From the NCBI RefSeq assembly GCF_014529535.1, contig NW_023504022.1, positions 678,986-742,985 on the forward strand: 64,000 bases of DNA. The letters are read 5' to 3'. Position numbers and translations under genes: made by a program. This stretch comes from Bradysia coprophila. Taxonomy: Eukaryota; Arthropoda; Insecta; Diptera; Sciaridae. The notes under the pieces were generated by a model. It did not search any database. It saw nothing but the letters and a program-made list of their open reading frames with translations, and was not told where the DNA came from. Of the stretch, positions 44,701-53,854 are shown in pieces (position 1 is the stretch's first letter; each line of letters starts with the position of its first letter).

Positions 44701-47700
44701 TCTTACCAAAATTTCTCCAGTTACACGAGCCGTACATGGTCGTGTGGGGTGTCATTAGAAAGGTAATCACATGTACTATTGAGCCGAATAGAGACTCATT
44801 GGTTTTAAAATTAATCCACACTGAAATATGTGCAGTTGAAGTTTTCAACAGAAAACTTGCACATTTCTTACCAATATTTCTCTAGTTACACGAGCCGTAC
44901 ATGGTGGTGTGGGGTATCATTTGAAAGGTAATTTTATGTGCTTTTGGGCCAAATAGGGTCTTATGGGGTTTGGATGCATATGCGATGAAATATGGGCACT
45001 TAAACATTTCAACTTCTCATATTTCATCCTATATGCTTTCAAACCCCCATAAGACCCTATCTGGCCCAAAAGCACATAAAATTACCTTTCAAATGATATC
45101 ACACACCACCATGTACGGCTCGTGTAACTGTAGAAATATTGGTAAGAAAAGTGCAAGTTTTCTGTTGAAAACTTCAACTGCACATATTTCAGTGTGGATT
45201 AATTTTAAAACCAATGAGTCTCTATTCGGCTCAATAGTACATGTGATTACCTTTCTAATGACACCCCACACGACCATGTACGGCTCGTGTAACTGGAGAA
45301 ATTTTGGTAAGAAAAGTGCAAGTTTTCGGTTTTTGATCACTTTTCACCAGTAACAAAAGCTGCGAAGAATTTTTTTGAAAGTGGTTTTGGGTTCTAGGGT
45401 CGAAGTCCTTTCTAGGCACATATAAAAAGTTCCACTAGAAAACACGCCCGATTTCGGTAGGCTGTTTTTCAAAAGAATCCCTCGTTGAAGTTTCGATGTC
45501 GTGGTTGTGTTCCTGAAGCTTTGGAGCAAGATAAACCATGTCTACCGTATTTGTCTACTTTCGATCCACATACACATTTATGGGGCTGTACTATTGGCAA
45601 ACCAAGACGTAATGCGATAGCTACTCTAAGTTCGTCGTTGTTTAAATGAGTACCAAGCTGCGGTGATGGTAAAGCTTGAAGCCAAACACCCGATTCTTCG
45701 GATGAATTTGCCAGCAAACGGGCCTTGTCAATTTTCTCCAGGCCTTTTCTGTAAGATGTAAATTGAAACGTCCGTATATTTCGTTTTTGCATTCATCTGA
45801 TTCTGTACCTAAAACAGAAATTTCGCACTTTTCATAATTTAATTCTAGGCCTATGTCTTTCGCTTTCTCGATAATGTCTTGTAATGCGTTGAAAACATCA
45901 TCTGGTGCACCTCCAATTGTAACATCATCAAGATACCAAATGTTGAGATCTAGATTTTGTAAAGACATGACAATATCTTAAAGAACAAGGCTAAATAGAG
46001 CGGGTCCAAGAGGATCACCTTGTTGTACTCCTCTTTGAGATAAAATTACATGTTCTCTACAATATACATTTGTTGGATCTCTGTAACACAGCTCTCCAAA
46101 CTTATAGATTTCTGGTATCGTTGCCTTAACTTTTTGCAATAAAATGTCTCGCCTAGGTTCATTAAAGGCGTTTTTCACATCGACTTTCAAGAAGACACGA
46201 ACTGACTTATGTTTTGAAGTAAAATTTTAATTTTAATTCCTACTCCCAATTGATGTGGGAGATATAAGTTTGTCAAAACCGAAGCAACTCTGCGACATGC
46301 GATTTTAGCGGTAATTCTTCTCCATGTGTTTCCGACGGCGATGGGTCTTATACCTCCAGTTTTTTTTTGTAAGGCTGTCAAAGAGGCACCAAAAAGATAT
46401 GGGCGTATTTTAATCTATGTTCAATAGATTAATTCCTCTGTAGTTGCTACAATCCAATTTGTCACCCTTCTTATACACTGGACAAATGATTCCGGGTTCC
46501 CATTCTTCTGGCATTTCTTCACGTTCCCAAATCTTCACAACCAGCCGTAGGAGATGGAATTTGCATGTAACTATAGACGAAACCGATTTTCATTATCTTT
46601 TTCAGCTTTTGAAATTATTAAGGTGGTCTGTCCGTTCCCAAAGTTATGAAAATAAATGAAATGAAAGTTGCAGCACTGCTCATGGTCCACCATCTTCCCA
46701 ATTCTAGAATTTTGATGAATTTTTGAGGCTCTTATCTTCTCACTTTAGAAATCAAGGAATGTGGAAATTTTTAGCTCTGTACGAAGTACAAAGGGACTTA
46801 TAGGATCACGATCCCGTGTGTAATTGATGGAATTCGAAGCAGACGGTAAGGGCAAAGTGTTTGCATATGTTCATAGATGACTAATCCTCAATAAAAATTA
46901 TGTCTGTCCGTCACATCGATATCTTGAGTAAATCAAATCCCCCAAAAAACCCAGAAGGGTAAATGTGACGCAAGTCCTTTATCTTACTTACAAAATAACT
47001 GATATCGCTGAGGGTGACGCATTCTGCGCCTGTACGCAAACGTTTTATCAACATAAAAGTGACCCAAAAAGTTTCAGAAAGAAAATTTTACCAAAAAAAA
47101 AATTGCGTCACAAAGTGGCAGATGATTCGGCCTTCTTCCGTTTAAATTCCATTATTTCACGACGGATTTTGTCCTATTTTAATTATTTTCATAGCCATGG
47201 TTTCCTCAACATCTGCCACTTGTGACGCAATTTTTTTTTTGGTAAAATTTTCTTTTTGAAACTTTTTGGGTCACTTTTATGTTGATAAAACGTTTGCGTA
47301 CAGGCGCAGAATGCGTCACCCTCACCGATATCAGTTATTTTGTAAGTAAGATAAAGGACTTGCGTCACATTTACCCTTCTGGGTTTTTTGGGGGATATCA
47401 GTTCTTTTGGAAGTTTAGGGGTAAGGGTCACTAGTTTTGTAAGCATCTCACGTCGACTACAGCTCAAATCCTTCAAAAAATCCGACGGAAGATAGGTATT
47501 GCCAGAGGAATCAACTGTTATCCCAAAATTTAGGAACCAACCTTGGACCACTTCACTTATGGGCATATTTTGTTGAATTTGAACTTTAAAGCCTCGTCAA
47601 TTCTCCGCTATCAAAATTTTTTCTCCGCCAATAACGGATTTGTTCCACAGTTTTTCCGGCTCTTTCCATCCCCGAAAGTTTTGGTTGTCCTCCCACATAA

Positions 47701-50700
47701 CTCGGCGGTTCGCTGATAGTAAATTTTCAGAATCTGTAAAATCGTCTATCAGCGGACGCCTGAGTTTCTATGGTAAACGAATAAAACTTGGTGGAGACAA
47801 ATGGAACAAATCCGTTGTTGGCGGAGAAAAAATTTTGATAGCGGAGATCGCCGTAGAATATGGGTTTGAAAATGCAGACCTCCGCCAATTGCAATAGTTT
47901 TGTATGACCAGTTACCTCAGATCAAATTTTTAACACTTTGAGGCAATAGAGGAAGGATCAGTCTAATGCCTGAAACTACGATTTTTTCTTGAAACTAGAG
48001 TTTTCAGTCTTAAAAATTGTAACGCAACAGACCGTTATTGGCAAAATCTGCCCTTATATAGAAAATAAACTAAATCCATCAAAAAATCCGATGGAAGTTA
48101 GGAAGTGCCAGAGGAATCATCTGTCATCCCAAAATTTAGGAACCAACCTTGGAACAACTCAATTATATCGAAAATAACCCAAATCTATCGAAAAATCCAT
48201 TGGAAGTTAGAAAGTGCCAGAGGAACTTCCCACCTGCTTCATACAAAGTTACGAAAATCTAGAGGTTGGTCACTATTACATAAAAGCGTACACTGTGGTC
48301 ACTTTCAGACGACAACACTTTCGATAACCAACAACTTTGCCGAAGAAACCAACTTTCCATCTACTTCACACAAAAAGTTACAAAAATCGAGGGGATGGTC
48401 ACTATTACATAAAAGCGTACACTGTGGTCACTTTCAGACGACAACACTTTCGATAACCAACAACTTTGCCGAAGAAACCAACTTTCCATCTGCTTCACAC
48501 AAAAAGTTATAAAAATCTAAGGGGTGGTCACTAATACATAAAAGCGTACACTGTGGTCACTTTCAGACGACAACTTTATCGATAGCCAACAACTTTGCCG
48601 AAGAAACCAACTTTCCATCTGCTTCACACAAAAAGTTATAAAAATCGAGGGGGTGGTCACTAATACATAAAAGCGTACACTGTGGTCACTTACACACAAC
48701 CACTCTTTCTATACCGAACAACTTTGCCGAAGAAACCAAGTGTCCAACTTTCAAAGCAACCGAGATAAACTCAAAATCATCACCGATCGCTGTACGTTGG
48801 AGTAGCTCATAAACTTTTTTTTCTTTGATTCGTACCGTCCATACCTTTCATTTGATGTATCGCACGCCTCTGTAGCATTTAAAACAGCCGCTACACAATT
48901 GTAAACGCGTTGACAGGTATGGAAACTTCCGGGAGCCCTAGCTCCCAAGATATGAGCTTTTTCCAACTTTTGAAAATTCCATTCTTATTTTTGGGTCATT
49001 ATTAGCCTATAACCAAAATTTCAGGAAAATCTATAGAAACGTTTAGGAGTTCCTGGATCCCGGAATCCTGGAACTAACTAACTAACTAAGTAACTAACTA
49101 ACTAACGTAGGCGATTTCAGTTATCTGAAAAAACGAAATTTTGCTTATTTTCATACAAACATCAATATTTCGAAGTTCAATATCTCGGCCAATTTTGAAG
49201 CTGCAGTAACGTGTGATAGCTCGTTGAACTCGTATGGATTCCAGATATCCTAGTTTGGGGGTCGTTGGAGTTAAGGGGGAGAAGTCAAAAAGTTGCTGTA
49301 AATATGCTCCGCCGTCCCCAATTTTTTTTTTAAAACATTTTTGATAGTGGACTTGCGTCACGCCCGCTAACTAACGTGCGGACATGATCCGATTCCAAAA
49401 TTTAGAAATCTAGAATATTTACGAAGTCTTTGTGTTAACGCAGTAACTTATCATGCTTTGATTGTACATAGAAATAGTGAAAGACATTAGTATTTTCAGG
49501 TAAACTAAAAATATTATCCCCAACACCACTTATAAAATTAATAATGCATCGAGGAATATCAGCCAGCCACAACCTATTAGTTATCTATACAAATGAATGC
49601 GTGCATCTGCTAGCACCTGTACTCAATCCTAAAGCCTAATCTTTAAACTCACTGTAAATGTAGAATCCCAGTTGGTGAAAACTTCTGTGTAAGACGTATC
49701 AGGTACTCTTGCATTACATAGCAAAATGATTACTCCTTCACTGCAAAGTGTCCTCAAACTTACTTTGATCATGTTCACCATTTCCGATCCAAGGTATTTT
49801 TTGTTGACAAGAGAGTCCAACACTTTATAGACCATTCCCATACGTATCATTTTGTTTCTTCAATCGTTGGACCTCTGCTTTAAGATGTTTAATTTGATTT
49901 TGTTTTTGATGTAGGGCTCGTTTGAGTACATCAACTTCAACAGATTTGGTTTTTATATCTCCTGGATATCGTATTGCGCTTTTCGGAGGGTGAGGCTCTC
50001 TGTTTTCTTTGTAAAGATCTTCATCTTCATCACAATCAGAGACTAAATACTCCAATTTACGCCTAAAACATGTATTTTTGGTACTAAGGTGCTGATAGGT
50101 TAACTTAAATTTGTAACTTACGTCGATCCTGGCGACGTCATAGCAGGAAAATATACTGGATCATCAAACTCATCGAAATGTAAACTGCAAATCCGTGCAT
50201 CGCTTTGCCAAATAACAGTTTGTTTGTTAAACATTTTGATATTTGAAATCCATTTGTTTCGTTTTGCTTCGTCCTTCGGAAAACTAAAATAACAATTTAC
50301 TAATCAAGATATTATGATCACAATTGCCTATACCGGCGAAAGGAAATGTTGCTTTGCACAATTTGTTCATCAACACGCACATAATATGTGGATTGGCATC
50401 CATTAATGCAGCACTTTGCCCCTGGCATCTTAAATCTTATTAGAATTCGAATGTAAACAAATTACATGTGCTCGGCGTATTTTTAATTTGACAGTTTGAC
50501 GTATGACAGGGTCAATAAATATTACATATATAGGGTTGTCCAGGTATAGGCCACAAGGGTAGATGATAAAACGACAAAACGCCATCTCGCCAACTTTCGA
50601 GTGTAACTCTATGTTGAATACCGAATGGAATGTGGAGGAAAAACATTTTAAATTTGGTTCCTAGGACTAAGGACGCTCCTCAGCCCTAACTGTATTTTGC

Positions 50701-52591
50701 ATATAACTCGAGTAAATTTGATCCGATTTTCCTAATTTTCGTTTTATTTGTAAGGTAGTCGAAGAACGAATAGAATGTTGTTGAAAAAACTTTGAAGTTT
50801 TGGTCCTTGGACTCTGCCCTATGTGTATTCATATTGACTCTCGTTTCATTGCAGACAATGATGATATTCGGCGTGACTGGTGGATGCAGAGGCTTTGACT
50901 TATTGGCAGTCAAAATTGATTATTTGACGGATTACGGGAATGAAATAATCGTCAACATTCCGGATCCGAAGAAGAACACCGCCAAATTATTCGTAATCAC
51001 CGGCGACTATGCGAAATTCGTGCGCAAATATATGCAGCTGCGACCGGCTGAAACGACGACAGACCGATTCTTCCTGAAATACAGTCAAGGAGAGTGTGAG
51101 AATCAAGTGATCGCCAGAAAGAGGATATTGATTGTGCCGAAAGAAATCGCGAAGTTCCTCAACTTAGACGACTACAAATCGTACACCGGACACAGCTTTC
51201 AACCGCCCAATGCCGGGAAGAAACGCCTTCGACCGCTGTCGAATCTGTTTAATGAGACGTCGTCAGATGCGTCTGAGCGAATGGCCGATAACGGTACAAA
51301 GCTGGACAACGTAGTCATTAAATCTGAACGTGACGAACTACCGACTGTCTCTGGCGGCATACTTTATAGGATAACGAAGCTAGATGAACATCAGAGCCAT
51401 AGACCAATCATACCGATGTTACAGGGAACGGTTTCTTTGATAAAACGGAAACCGCTTCTGTACACGGGAATGCAGACGAGTCGTTTTGTGCGTCTGCAAA
51501 AATTGGCCGACGAATGGAACTTTCCCGAATTGAAATTGCTGCTGACACTGCGTAAGCTTCATCTGGATGAAGAGTTCGAAATCCTCGGCGATGCATTCGA
51601 TCTGGACAAGTCAACAAGCGAACAATACTATCACGAGTCGAGACATACGGTGCTGGGGCTTGTTGACAGACTGGACAACACATTAACGTCAACGAGTGCT
51701 CCCGATCCGGCAACAAATTCCCAATTCGAAGCACTATTCGAGCCCGTCATAAAATTGGAAAAGTGCGACCGTCCGCTCATCTCGGATCCGATCGCAGTCG
51801 ACGACTCCATTGCAGTTGATGAGTTATACGCACTTGACGATTCCGCTGCCGAAACGATTGCCGATGACTGTGACGACATTGGCTTTGGTTTACCAACAGT
51901 GCCAACGGAAGAGGAGACAGGGTGGCTGTCCGACGACATACGAAAACGAACGGGCGAATGCAGCGTGTGCCATAAATTCTACGTGCCACGTCTGCTCAAT
52001 TCGCACATGGAAACTGTCCACTTCAATCTTTCCAATTTGAACCGCACCATTTGCGGTCTGTGTTGGCAGGAATTCGCTACGCAAACGCTCCTCAGAAAAC
52101 ACCAAAAAGAAGTGCACCGCGGTTGTAGCCACGGCTGTGATATTTGCGGTAAAAGATTCGCATCGAAGCAATACCTCAGTGTGCACATATTGACCAGGCA
52201 CACTCAGCTGAAGACATATCTGTGCGACACATGCGGTGAAGGATTTGCGGTTCCAGTTTTGCTGCAATATCACATGAAACAGAAACACCCGATTCATGGT
52301 CATGACTGTCATTTGTGCAAAATGAAATTTGTTACGGCTGCCGCGTTGAACGATCATTGTGTGGCACGTCATACGGAGGAGCGCCGGTTCAAGTGCGACT
52401 TTAAAGGCTGCGGAAAGACATTTAAGTGGCGAACATCGTTCAAATCACACCGAAGAGTGCACGCTAGCGATAAGTACGAATGTTCGGTCTGTTTGAAGCG
52501 ATTCAGTTTCAAGGGGAATTTGCGCAACCATTTGAAGATGATTCATAACAAAATTGTGGCCAACGAGTGTCTTACCAGCAAAATTATTTAA
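41732..52591 (+). CDS. Tyrosine-recombinase-like / HTH / seven-C2H2 zinc-finger protein, copy 2
   Basis: Exons 41732-42127 and 50855-52591; donor GTAAGC, acceptor TCGTTTCATTGCAG, phase 0; 710 aa. The order is the same as copy 1: core-binding domain, partial recombinase domain with box-I R (GGCRGFDL) and TGHSFQPPN, basic stretch, VKSE-like and IKLE candidate SUMO sites, transposase-type helix-turn-helix (LLYTG...[10 protein letters not shown]), acidic linker, seven C2H2 fingers. Differences cluster in the linker and in fingers 2 and 4; finger 7 is identical. No stops or frameshifts in 710 codons suggest selection. The 8.7 kb intron (against 1.2 kb in copy 1) is filled with nested retroelements and an antisense THAP gene. 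Upstream of the acceptor the sequence is family A-like, unlike copy 1. Whether this long intron is spliced cannot be told from sequence alone. Confidence 0.8.
42300..42590 (-). pseudogene. R1/I-like LINE ORF2 C-terminal fragment
   Basis: Minus frame reads [14 protein letters not shown]...[28 protein letters not shown], the terminal C..C..H..C zinc motif after RNase H in R1/I-type elements. Two in-frame stops; 5' and 3' ends are lost. Confidence 0.6.
43996..46417 (-). mobile_element. Reverse-transcriptase element inserted in the RTE LINE, 13-bp target duplication
   Basis: TGTTCAATAGATT flanks both ends (43983-43995 and 46418-46430). Minus-strand coding pieces: [66 protein letters not shown] (YLDD active site), [29 protein letters not shown], and after a 952-bp foldback [52 protein letters not shown]. 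This is a non-LTR-like reverse transcriptase with a Cys/His KYGRHGLSC motif found in several animal genomes; I do not know its clade name. Frameshifts make it inactive. Confidence 0.75.
44532..45483. mobile_element. 952-bp foldback element
   Basis: Nearly palindromic arms of about 440 bp, centre near 45008. The left end GAGGGATTCTTTTGAAAAAC is mirrored by GTTTTTCAAAAGAATCCCTC at the right. Flanks GTTGTA / GTTGAA could be a 6-bp target duplication. It interrupts the reverse-transcriptase frame between RNFN and [10 protein letters not shown]. Relatives are partial at 6870-7020 and 38960-39000. Confidence 0.85.
46670..46936. repeat. Intron minisatellite fragment and family A terminus
   Basis: 46670-46750 has ATGGTCCACCATCTTCC-like sequence in inverse orientation to the 130-bp repeat. 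46768-46936 is a family A end (TTTTTAGCTCTGTACGAAG, then GAATTCGAAGCAGACGG and CTTGAGTAAATCAAATCC) broken by the next foldback. Confidence 0.65.
46937..47395. mobile_element. Foldback MITE of the GTGACGCAA family
   Basis: Arms of about 190 bp are almost perfectly complementary: CCCAGAAGGGTAAATGTGAC at the left against GTCACATTTACCCTTCTGGG at the right, and GGTGACGCATTCTGCGCC against its complement. The centre has GTGGCAGATGATTCGGCC. It shares arms and centre with 56385-56702. Confidence 0.85.
47590..47860. mobile_element. Small inverted-repeat element (MITE)
   Basis: TCCGCTATCAAAATTTTTTC at about 47603 and its complement at about 47825, followed inward by TCTCCGCCAA.AACGGATTTG on both sides. 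Total about 270 bp. No clear target duplication. Confidence 0.65.
48230..48720 (+). repeat. About 128-bp tandem repeat, nearly four units
   Basis: GCTTCACACAAAAAGTTA-type words recur near 48233, 48361, 48490 and 48620. Each unit also has GGTGGTCACTA.TACATAAAAG, CGTACACTGTGGTCAC and CAACTTTGCCGAAGAAACCA. A shorter related motif precedes it at 48100-48220. Confidence 0.8.
48740..49390. repeat. Dispersed repeat, also at 59300-59790
   Basis: CTAGCTCCCAAGATATG, AACCAAAATTTCAGGAAAATC, GAACTAACTAACTAAC and AACGTAGGCGATTTCAG, ending GTGGACTTGCGTCACGCCCG and TAACGTGCGG. The copy at 59300-59790 matches closely. A third end occurs at 21160 (TAACTAACGTGCGGGCGTG). Confidence 0.75.
49825..50428 (-). CDS. 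THAP-domain protein with coiled coil
   Basis: Three exons on minus, about 50428-50334, 50283-50123 and 50062-49825 (boundaries within 1 nt), about 164 aa. C2CH THAP zinc finger: [25 protein letters not shown] and PVYFPAM, with the zinc ligands and the invariant P, W and F. Introns are short (GTATAG..TTTTAG, GTAAGT..TTTTAG). The C-terminus ([20 protein letters not shown]...) is a heptad coiled coil, probably for dimerisation. THAP proteins bind specific DNA. After the stop the adjacent frame continues sensibly ([20 protein letters not shown], 49850-49760) and ends at a GTAAGT donor, so the gene may be the front of a P-element-type transposase cut by a frameshift. It lies antisense in the intron of zinc-finger copy 2. 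Confidence 0.75.
50429..50854. other. Intron end with family A module
   Basis: 50650-50825 has TTTGGTCCTTGGACT and AACTCGAGTAAATTTGATCCG-type words of the 145-bp unit in inverse order. The family A piece reaches to within about 30 bp of the acceptor of zinc-finger copy 2. Confidence 0.5.
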
Positions 52592-53095
52592 AGACCGGAA
52601 AAGCAGCACCATTCATCCGTTCTCAGTGGAGCGCAATGGTAATTTTCTCCAGACTTCATGTCTTACGTGATAGCGGATAAGTGGTTCACACAAATAACAC
52701 AAAACACGACAGAGTTTATTTTACTCTGCCTAAACACAAAACCAACGCCACATCATCGAAAATTAGTGGTAGTAGTGTGCTCCAAAGTGTCCAATAAATT
52801 TTATTCGTGTCCTAAATCCTTAATCCTAAATTAATATTAAGTCGACTTTAAATGAAAACAAATGAATGGAATGAATGAATCAAAGAATATTAAATGTGGA
52901 TTGTAATAATCGGAAACATTGGTTTTGGCCTGGCTCTTACATTTAACAGTTCATCACGAACAACGTGCGTGACCTTCAGGATTGTGTTGCTAGATTGATA
53001 CTTAGTTGGTCTTTGTGGGACCACACTAGAAAAGCGAAAAGAGTGTCGGCTGCATATTTTGGCTCAGCACTCAGCACCGTTCTCTGAATTATATT
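52592..53095 (+). promoter_or_regulatory. 3' UTR of zinc-finger copy 2 and duplication end
   Basis: AATAAA at 52793-52798; shares CATTCATCCGTTCTCAGTGG and AAAGAATATTAAATGTGGATTG with copy 1 up to about 52970. An insertion relative to copy 1 (about 52680-52740) contains AAATAACACAAAACACGACAG. Beyond 52990 nothing is recognised. Confidence 0.6.
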
Positions 53096-53850
53096 TTTCA
53101 AAAGCATATTCGGGTCAACCCTTCGTGAGTTAGAGCCGCCTAAGCGTTTTAAGGAGGTCTTTTATGGATATTTACGGCAAAATAAACGATGGAAATGTAA
53201 ATGAAACGGCAAAAGATAGGTATTGTCGATACCGATCCAGAAAAGTTTATTAAATTCGGGTGAGTGGACCGTGAGTTATTTTGTATATAACTCGAGTAAA
53301 TCTCATCCAATTTTGCTAGTTTTTGTCTTATATGGAAGGTAATTGGATACCGAATAGAATGCGGTGAGAAAAAAGTTTCAGATGTCGGTCCTAGGACTAA
53401 GGCCGCTCCTCGGTCCTAAGTGTATTTTGCATATAACTCGAGTAAATTTCATCAGATTTTCCTAATTTTTGTTTTAGTTGAAGATCCAATAAAATGTTGT
53501 TGACCAAATTTTAAAGGAAGAGACTATTGGCACCGGGATATTCTTAGATATCTCCTGGCATTTATCGCTACACTTGATACATCAAATGAAAGGTATTTAC
53601 AAGGTATTTACATTTTAAATATGTGCCGGTGAAAGTCAGTGTTTCATTTCGACAGATGTGACCATAATATCAACGAATATCAACGCCTGTCTGTCAGAGT
53701 GCACGATAAATTGAGTAAATGTAATCCGATTTTGAAATGTATTTTTTCCCTGAAAGGAAATCATAATTATGAGATTCCGGGCTTTTGGGTTCAGACCCTC
53801 ATTATGAGTCCAAATGATAGGTACTGACGATACCAATCGACTAATAAAAG
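53096..53850. repeat. Family A fragments
   Basis: TTCGGGTCAACCCTTCGTGAG at the left, two CTCGAGTAAAT units about 145 bp apart (53291, 53439), then a TCAAATGAAAGGTATTTACA module and a CTGTCTGTCAGAGTGCACG tract. No gene. Confidence 0.6.
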
Positions 53851-53854
53851 GTTA

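Larger units (their letters stand above)
42705..46560 (-). pseudogene. RTE-like LINE, split by another retroelement
   Basis: 5' piece 46560-46431: [20 protein letters not shown] and NYRGINLLN. 3' piece 43982-42705: [59 protein letters not shown] (catalytic YADD), then the trailing [12 protein letters not shown] and [12 protein letters not shown]...[11 protein letters not shown]. Frames break several times. The 3' end carries TTACTTACTTAGG, a simple-repeat tail typical of RTE-type elements. Removing 43996-46417 plus one 13-bp duplicate restores [13 protein letters not shown]. Confidence 0.8.

Noticed and set aside
44555..45353. Matching plus- and minus-strand frames of about 80-130 aa
   Set aside because: They are the two arms of a near-perfect palindrome, so each frame appears twice by symmetry; no domain.
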